A stretch of DNA of 64,000 nucleotides from an uncultured Helicobacter sp. (lineage in GTDB: Bacteria; Campylobacterota; Campylobacteria; Campylobacterales; Helicobacteraceae), in assembly GCA_944326445.1 (NCBI GenBank), contig CALVDZ010000001.1, positions 62,001 through 126,000 on the forward strand, given 5' to 3'. The notes under the pieces are model-generated. The model saw only the letters and a list, made by a program, of their open reading frames with translations, made no database searches and had not been told where the DNA came from. Below are positions 59,227-64,000 of this stretch, one piece after another (the stretch's first letter is position 1; every line of letters starts with the position of its first letter). Position numbers and translations under genes: made by a program.

Positions 59227-60326
59227 TGGGATTGTCTATCGGTATCGTGGGGCTTCCAAATGTGGGGAAATCCACGACTTTTAACGCACTGACTAAAACC
59301 CAAAACGCCCAAGCGGCGAACTATCCATTTTGCACCATAGAGCCCAATAAGGCGGTGGTGAGCGTGCCGGATGCGCGTCTGGGGGAGCTGGCTAAGATTG
59401 TCAATCCGCAGAGAATCTTGCACTCGCAGGTGGAGTTTGTCGATATCGCTGGGCTAGTGCGTGGCGCGAGTAAGGGCGAGGGGCTAGGCAATCAGTTTTT
59501 GGCAAATATCAAAGAGGCTGATGTGATTTTGCATATTGTGCGGTGTTTTGAGGATAGTGATATCACGCACGTAGAAAATCGCATTGATCCGCTGGGCGAT
59601 ATTGAGATTATCGAGCTAGAGCTGATTTTGGCAGATATTGCGACATTGCAAAAGCGTATCGCAAAACTAGAGCGAGAGAGCAAGGCGCAAAAGGGCGCAA
59701 ACGCGACGCTCGAGCTTGCAAGGGCATTGCTTGCGCATTTAGAATCTGGCAAGAGTGCTAAGAGCTTTGAATCTCGCGATAGTGAAGAGTTTGCAGGGCT
59801 TGATAGGGAATTGCGATTTTTGAGCAACAAAGAAGTGGTGTATGGAGCAAATGTCGATGAAAGCGCGCTGGGTGTGGATAATGAGCTCGTGCAAAAAGTG
59901 CGTGCGTATGGAGAGGAGCAGGGAAGTGAGGTGATCAAACTCTGTGCCAAGATAGAAGAAGATATGGTGGGTATGAGTGATGAGGAGCGTGCGGAGTTTT
60001 TGGGCGAGCTTGGGGCTGGCGAGAGCGGGCTCGCGCAGATTATCCGTGTGGGCTTTGCAAAGCTTGGGCTTATCAGCTATTTTACTGCTGGGGTGCAGGA
60101 AGTGCGGGCTTGGACGATAAAAAAGGGCGATAAAGCTCCGCAGGCTGCTGGCGTGATACATAAGGACTTTGAGAAGGGCTTCATCCGTGCCGAGACGATT
60201 AGCTATGAGGATTTTATCAAATATGGCGGCGAGCAAAAAGCCAAAGAGGCGGGGGCTATGCGAAGTGAGGGTAAAGAATATATCGTGCAAGATGGCGATG
60301 TGATGCACTTTAGGTTTAATGTATGA
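59223..60326 (+). CDS. ychF: YchF/OLA1-type ribosome-associated ATPase
   Basis: 367 residues of the Obg-related YchF family: P-loop GLPNVGKSTTFNALTK, switch DIAGLVRGASKGEGLGN, the ATP-favouring strand NKEVVYGANVDES, and the C-terminal TGS domain (FTAGVQEVRAWTI, DVMHFRFNV). A short coiled-coil insert holds an AGAATCT-coded piece (LESGKSAKSFESRDSE). Involved in translation and stress responses. Confidence 0.97.
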   Translation: MMGLSIGIVGLPNVGKSTTFNALTKTQNAQAANYPFCTIEPNKAVVSVPDARLGELAKIVNPQRILHSQVEFVDIAGLVRGASKGEGLGNQFLANIKEADVILHIVRCFEDSDITHVENRIDPLGDIEIIELELILADIATLQKRIAKLERESKAQKGANATLELARALLAHLESGKSAKSFESRDSEEFAGLDRELRFLSNKEVVYGANVDESALGVDNELVQKVRAYGEEQGSEVIKLCAKIEEDMVGMSDEERAEFLGELGAGESGLAQIIRVGFAKLGLISYFTAGVQEVRAWTIKKGDKAPQAAGVIHKDFEKGFIRAETISYEDFIKYGGEQKAKEAGAMRSEGKEYIVQDGDVMHFRFNV

Positions 60327-60471
60327 GTTAGTTTAACTTCTAGAGAGAATTTGGAGGTTTTTATTTATTTTTTGGAATATTTGAGCCTTGTCACCATCTT
60401 TAGTCCCCTTAGCTTCAGCTGTGGCTTAGTAGCACAAACTCCGCGTTTTTTATTGCAGTGCGCGTCGTGAT

Positions 60472-60487
60472 GAGAGGACAACCTCTC
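60472..60487. terminator. Candidate terminator hairpin after ychF
   Basis: GAGAGG/CCTCTC with an ACAA loop, then a five-T run eight bases on. It lies 145 bases after the ychF stop. Confidence 0.35.
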
Positions 60488-60761
60488 TACCATTTTTGCC
60501 GCAGGTGTTTATGTATATTATGCATCGCTAATAAATGGCACTGCGCAAAAAGCCCGGTTGTCGCAGCGCACTTCTTCTATCTATAGAATCTGTATTACCC
60601 ATCTTGCTCACACTTTGTTTGTTTGTGCCTTCATACCATCTTCTTTAATTTAGGTTGTTTTCATAATCTTTGGCATTTTTTTGGAGATACCCAATCACGA
60701 ACTATTTTTATGCTGTCCTTCATATCAGAAAAGTAACATTTTTACACAATTATGCAAAAAA

Positions 60762-60786
60762 TTAAAAACACATATTGTGTTTTTAA
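60762..60786. promoter_or_regulatory. Palindromic operator (11-bp perfect arms, 3-base centre)
   Basis: TTAAAAACACA-TAT-TGTGTTTTTAA. It covers the place of a -35 box for the TATAAT at 60797, so a dimeric regulator bound here would control the monooxygenase operon. The regulator gene is not in the window. Confidence 0.6.
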
Positions 60787-60796
60787 AAAAATGCGT

Positions 60797-60802
60797 TATA
60801 AT
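60797..60802 (+). promoter_or_regulatory. -10 box (TATAAT) for the monooxygenase operon
   Basis: GCGTTATAATGG, 40 bases before the ATG at 60842 and 11 bases after the palindrome. Confidence 0.6.
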
Positions 60803-60841
60803 GGACCTGTTTTTGAAATTTTTAATTTTAAGGAGTGCGTG

Positions 60842-62302
60842 ATGAGTAAAAGCAGCAAGCGCAAGCAGATCTCTCTGAATGCTTTTGAGATGAACTGCGT
60901 GGCACATCTTAGCCCCGGGCTGTGGCGTTATCCGGGTGATAAAGCCCTGCGGTATAAGGACATAGAGTATTGGCAGGAAGTCGCACAAATCGCCGAAAAA
61001 GGGCTATTTGACGCGATATTTATCGCTGATGTGATAGGCGTGTATGACATTTATAAGGGCAATGATATGGGGGCGTTGCAAACCGCCCTGCAAGTGCCTG
61101 TCAATGATCCTATGCAGCTTGCCATAATCGGTGCGGGCGTAACCAAGCACATAGGCTTTGGCGTAACTGCTGGCGTGCCCTTTGAGCACCCTTTCCCTTT
61201 TGCGAGACGCCTTAGCACGCTAGATCATCTGACCAAAGGACGCGTAGGCTGGAATATCGTAACAGGCTATCTGCCAAGTGCGAACAAAAATATGGGCAGC
61301 AGCGAGTTGCCGCATGATGAGCGATATGATCTTGCCGATGAGTATATGGAGGTGATTTATAAGCTCTTAGAGGGGAGTTGGGAAGATGATGCGGTTATTT
61401 TAGATTCTAAGAGTGGGCATTTTGCTGACCCCACAAAGATTCATCACATCGGACATCATGGTAAATATTTCGATGTGCCCGGTATCCATATCTGTGAGCC
61501 TAGTATCCAACGCACCCCCGTGCTTTTCCAAGCGGGTAATTCCGTGCGAGGACGCAAGTTTGCCGCTACGCATGCCGAGGCAATATTTATCGCACCACCG
61601 ACTAAAGAATACGCCAAAGTCGCAGTCAAGCAAGTGCGAGATGCGCTCATAGCCGCTGGACGCGATCCATATAGTGCCAAAATCTACTGCCTTGCGACTA
61701 TCATCACCGATGCTACCGAGGATCTTGCCGAGGCGAAATACAAAGACTTACTTTCGTATGCAAGTACAGAGGGGGCTTTGGTGCTAAACTCTGGGTGGCT
61801 TGGCGTGGATCTTAGCCGCTATGAGCTTGACGACCCGCTTAGCAATATCAAATCCAATGCGATTGTTGCGCAAGTAGAGGCATTGAGTAATTCCACAACA
61901 GGCGATGGCAGGGAATGGACCTTGCGGGATTTAATCAAGCTCACAGGCATAGGCTGTCAGGGACCCAAATTTGTGGGCTCTCCTACTCAAGTAGCGGATA
62001 TGCTAGAGGAGTTCATCGCGTATTCCGATGCCGATGGATTCAATCTCGCTTATGCCACGACGCCGGGGAGTTTTGCGGATGTCGTGGAGTTTATCGTGCC
62101 TGAGTTGCAGCGGCGCGGTGTGTATAAGCAGGCTTATACCGAGGGGAGTTTGCGCCATAAGCTCTTTGGCAAGGGCGATAGGCTAGGACACGATCATATC
62201 GCCTCACAATACCGCGTCAATGGCGCAAAATCAAGTATCAACGACTATGCCGGCACCGGCAGGAGACAACCCAAAAAGAAGGATATAGAATATGTTATAT
62301 AA
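60842..62302 (+). CDS. FMN-dependent monooxygenase, NtaA/SnaA/DszA family
   Basis: A 486-residue luciferase-fold flavin monooxygenase. Family text: HLSPGLWRYPGDKA, VPFEHPFPFARRLSTLDHLT, RVGWNIVTGYLPSA, DERYDLADEYMEV and LFQAGNSVRGRKFAATHAE. Starts MSKSSKRKQISL at ATG 60842 (TTAAGGAG upstream); the longer frame from 60752 would cover the operator and promoter. The class oxidises thioethers, sulfones or aminopolycarboxylates using reduced FMN from a separate reductase, none of which is seen here. First gene of a three-gene operon; the next gene overlaps it by 11 bases. Confidence 0.92.
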   Translation: MSKSSKRKQISLNAFEMNCVAHLSPGLWRYPGDKALRYKDIEYWQEVAQIAEKGLFDAIFIADVIGVYDIYKGNDMGALQTALQVPVNDPMQLAIIGAGVTKHIGFGVTAGVPFEHPFPFARRLSTLDHLTKGRVGWNIVTGYLPSANKNMGSSELPHDERYDLADEYMEVIYKLLEGSWEDDAVILDSKSGHFADPTKIHHIGHHGKYFDVPGIHICEPSIQRTPVLFQAGNSVRGRKFAATHAEAIFIAPPTKEYAKVAVKQVRDALIAAGRDPYSAKIYCLATIITDATEDLAEAKYKDLLSYASTEGALVLNSGWLGVDLSRYELDDPLSNIKSNAIVAQVEALSNSTTGDGREWTLRDLIKLTGIGCQGPKFVGSPTQVADMLEEFIAYSDADGFNLAYATTPGSFADVVEFIVPELQRRGVYKQAYTEGSLRHKLFGKGDRLGHDHIASQYRVNGAKSSINDYAGTGRRQPKKKDIEYVI

Positions 62303-63293
62303 CAACTTGCAAGCAGGCATTTACATTTTGCACGAAAACACAGAGTGGATTCCGCCATTTGCGGAGGCTTTTAGGCGCGCTGGCGTGGGCTTTGGGGAGA
62401 TTTATCTCACACAAGGGAGTATCGATATAGATTCTCTCCCGCCAGATGGCGTGTTTTGGAGTAGGCTCTCTGCCTCAAGTCACACACGCGCTCACTCCCT
62501 CTCTAAAGACTATGGGCGCGCGATTTTAGCGTGGCTAGAATCCCACGGGCGGCGCGTGATAAATGGTAGCAGCGTGCTAGAGCTAGAAGTGAGCAAGGTG
62601 CGCCAATACCTAGCACTTAATAAGGCAGGATTCCGCACACCCAAAACGCGTGCTGTCTTTGGCAAAGAGGACTTGCTAGAATGCGCCAAGCAGATGGCTA
62701 CGCCCTTTATCACTAAGCACAATCAAGGTGGCAAGGGCTTAGGCGTGCAGCGGTTTGAGAATCTTGAAGAATTAAGGGCATACATAGAATCTAGCGCGTT
62801 TGAGCCGCCAATTGATGGCATTACGCTTTTGCAAGAATACATTCGGGCAAAGGAGTTTTTTATTACGCGCCTTGAGTTTATCGGTGGGAAGTTTCACTAT
62901 GCTGTGCGCGTGGATACGAGCGATGGGGCGTTTGAGCTATGCCCTGCTGATGCGTGCGAGATAGAGCGCGCCCAAGCCCTACCTAAGCTCGCTGGTGGGG
63001 CGTGTGATATAGGTGGGGCGGATAAATTCTCCCTGCGCACGGATATAGATTCACACACGCCTATCGTGCAGGAGCTAGAGCGGTTTTTGCAAGCCCACAG
63101 GATAGAGGTGGCGGGTGTGGAGTTTATAGAAAGTATCGAGGGCGAAATAGTCGTGTATGACATCAATACCAACACAAACTACAACGCCAAGGTAGAATCT
63201 AGCCTAAGAGAGCAAGGCAGGCAGGCAGCAGCGGATAGGATCGTGGAATTTTTATCCGCGCAATTAGAGACAATACAAAGGAGCAAGCAATGA
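62292..63293 (+). CDS. RimK-like ATP-grasp ligase
   Basis: A 333-residue protein. The N-terminal 95 residues form the pre-ATP-grasp region (GIYILHENTEWIPPF, GVFWSRLSAS). The ATP-grasp core follows: ATPFITKHNQGGKGLGV (the Lys and glycine loop), LLQEYIRA, and the metal-binding VVYDINTNTNYNAK. It most resembles RimK/LysX-type amino-acid ligases, which join a carboxylate to an amine. It overlaps genes on both sides (11 bases and 4 bases), so it must work with the two monooxygenases. Substrates are unknown. Confidence 0.85.
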   Translation: MLYNNLQAGIYILHENTEWIPPFAEAFRRAGVGFGEIYLTQGSIDIDSLPPDGVFWSRLSASSHTRAHSLSKDYGRAILAWLESHGRRVINGSSVLELEVSKVRQYLALNKAGFRTPKTRAVFGKEDLLECAKQMATPFITKHNQGGKGLGVQRFENLEELRAYIESSAFEPPIDGITLLQEYIRAKEFFITRLEFIGGKFHYAVRVDTSDGAFELCPADACEIERAQALPKLAGGACDIGGADKFSLRTDIDSHTPIVQELERFLQAHRIEVAGVEFIESIEGEIVVYDINTNTNYNAKVESSLREQGRQAAADRIVEFLSAQLETIQRSKQ

Positions 63294-64000
63294 AATTTGG
63301 CTATTGGACACCGGTTTTTGGGAGCTGGCTACGCAATGTCGATGAGGACAGCACGCAGGGCACTTGGGCGTATTGCAGGGATTTGGCACTAAAGGCAGAA
63401 TCTCTAGGCTATGTCCTAACCCTCGTGCCTGAGCTCTACTTAAATGATATAAAAGGGCACAAAGCCCCAGCACTCGATGCGTGGGCGGTGGCAAATGGCT
63501 TGGCGGCACTTACGCAAAGGCTAGAGATTCTCGCTGCCTTGCGTCCGCAATACCACCAAGTCGCCCTCACTGCAAAGCAAATTGCTACGATTGCTCAAAT
63601 CTGTAATGGGCGTTTTAGTATCAATATGGTATCGGCGTGGTGGGAGGAGGAAGCGCGTCAGTATGGCATAAGCTTTGATGGGCACGATGACAGATACACA
63701 CTCACGCGCGAATACACGGAGGTTTTGCGAGGATTTTGGGAGCAGAGCCCCTTTAGCTACAAGGGCAAGTATTTTGAGTTTGCAGATTCTTACAACGAGC
63801 CAAAGCCTCAAAAAACGCCGCTTGTGTATGCAGGAGGCGAGAGTGAGAGTGGTAGGGAGGCTATCACGCGTTTTGCGGATAAATACCTTATGCACGGGGG
63901 CACGCTAGAGGAGGTGCGCGAGAAAATCATAGATATGAAGGCGCGCAAGCAAAGGGCGGGATTGCCGCCTTTTGAGGGCTTTGGTATGGCGGTGTATATG
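63290..64000 (+). CDS. FMN-dependent monooxygenase, SsuD/SfnG-like (3' end outside window)
   Basis: Open from ATG 63290 (overlaps the ligase stop, ATGA; AAAGGAG upstream) to the window edge, 237 codons visible. It starts MKFGYWTPVFGSWL and shows LAALTQRLEILAALRP, VALTAKQIATIAQICNGRFS, INMVSAWWEEEARQYG, HDDRYTLTREY and the phosphate-binding VYAGGESESGREAITRFADKY. This is the alkanesulfonate or dimethylsulfone monooxygenase branch of the luciferase fold, different from the first gene's branch. The product is probably about 350 residues when complete. Confidence 0.9.
   Translation, partial: MKFGYWTPVFGSWLRNVDEDSTQGTWAYCRDLALKAESLGYVLTLVPELYLNDIKGHKAPALDAWAVANGLAALTQRLEILAALRPQYHQVALTAKQIATIAQICNGRFSINMVSAWWEEEARQYGISFDGHDDRYTLTREYTEVLRGFWEQSPFSYKGKYFEFADSYNEPKPQKTPLVYAGGESESGREAITRFADKYLMHGGTLEEVREKIIDMKARKQRAGLPPFEGFGMAVYM

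Larger units (their letters stand above)
60327..60841. other. 515-base intergenic region upstream of the monooxygenase operon
   Basis: No gene seen on either strand. It contains a candidate terminator hairpin (60472-60487), a perfect palindrome (60762-60786) and a promoter. The middle part (60500-60720) shows no reading frame of note and may be a gene relic. Confidence 0.6.

Noticed and set aside
1..64000. tRNA, rRNA or small regulatory RNA genes
   Set aside because: I looked through the intergenic gaps for cloverleaf or CCA-ending structures and rRNA text and saw none. Short hairpins found are listed as possible terminators or repeats only.

Overview
The window looks like chromosomal DNA of an enterohepatic-type Helicobacter. 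Blocks of gene order match those I recall from Helicobacter pylori: leuS-lptE-folC-csd2-csd1-ccmA-mfd; birA-parA-parB-ATP synthase-exbB-exbD; ndk-yceD-rpmF-plsX-fabH; flgA-ubiX; folD-lepB-rpiB-apt-dedA-pepA-ychF. The base composition looks moderate, clearly less AT-rich than H. pylori or H. hepaticus, which would suit a H. canis-like species. That species guess is inference only.

Layout. 1-2225: 3' part of an alpha-2-macroglobulin-like gene. 2272-13248: leucyl-tRNA synthetase, LPS-assembly lipoprotein, folate ligase, the cell-shape cassette and the repair translocase Mfd. 13343-25656: purB (reverse), then a forward run from a nitrilase-like protein and birA through parAB, a complete F1 ATP synthase stalk and head, and an ExbB/ExbD/TolA-type energiser. 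The tolB and pal genes usually found next are absent here. 25653-31585 is accessory: a YeiH-type membrane protein, a NYN-LOTUS protein, an ANT(6)-like aminoglycoside adenylyltransferase, an outer-membrane protein and a glutathionylspermidine-synthase-like ligase. 31605-38798 is housekeeping: coaE, dapF, cstA-ybdD, ndk and the fatty-acid/phospholipid starter genes.

38799-41632 is the most unusual stretch. It holds a small dispersed element with terminal inverted repeats, a glycosyltransferase gene switched off by a 12-G tract (a phase-variation signature), and about 1.2 kb of non-coding DNA that folds back on itself as a giant imperfect inverted repeat. 41633-45883 carries glnA and the serine deaminase/transporter pair. 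46233-46704 is a YafQ-type toxin-antitoxin module in AT-rich DNA between two near-identical direct repeats of 57 and 59 bp. 47071-52913 holds a small hypothetical protein, a tyrosine phosphatase, an outer-membrane protein, flgA, ubiX, a double ABC ATPase with a 75-bp perfect internal duplication, and a Wzz-like protein. 53019-60326 has a cytochrome c and the conserved folD-to-ychF block. 60842-64000 is a three-gene operon (flavin monooxygenase, ATP-grasp ligase, second flavin monooxygenase) behind a perfect palindromic operator.

Throughout the window the heptamer AGAATCT (or its complement AGATTCT) recurs far above chance. It lies between genes and also inside genes, where it adds Asp-Ser-Lys and Glu-Ser-Lys stretches to protein tails and loops. 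I saw no rRNA, tRNA, CRISPR array or complete insertion sequence.
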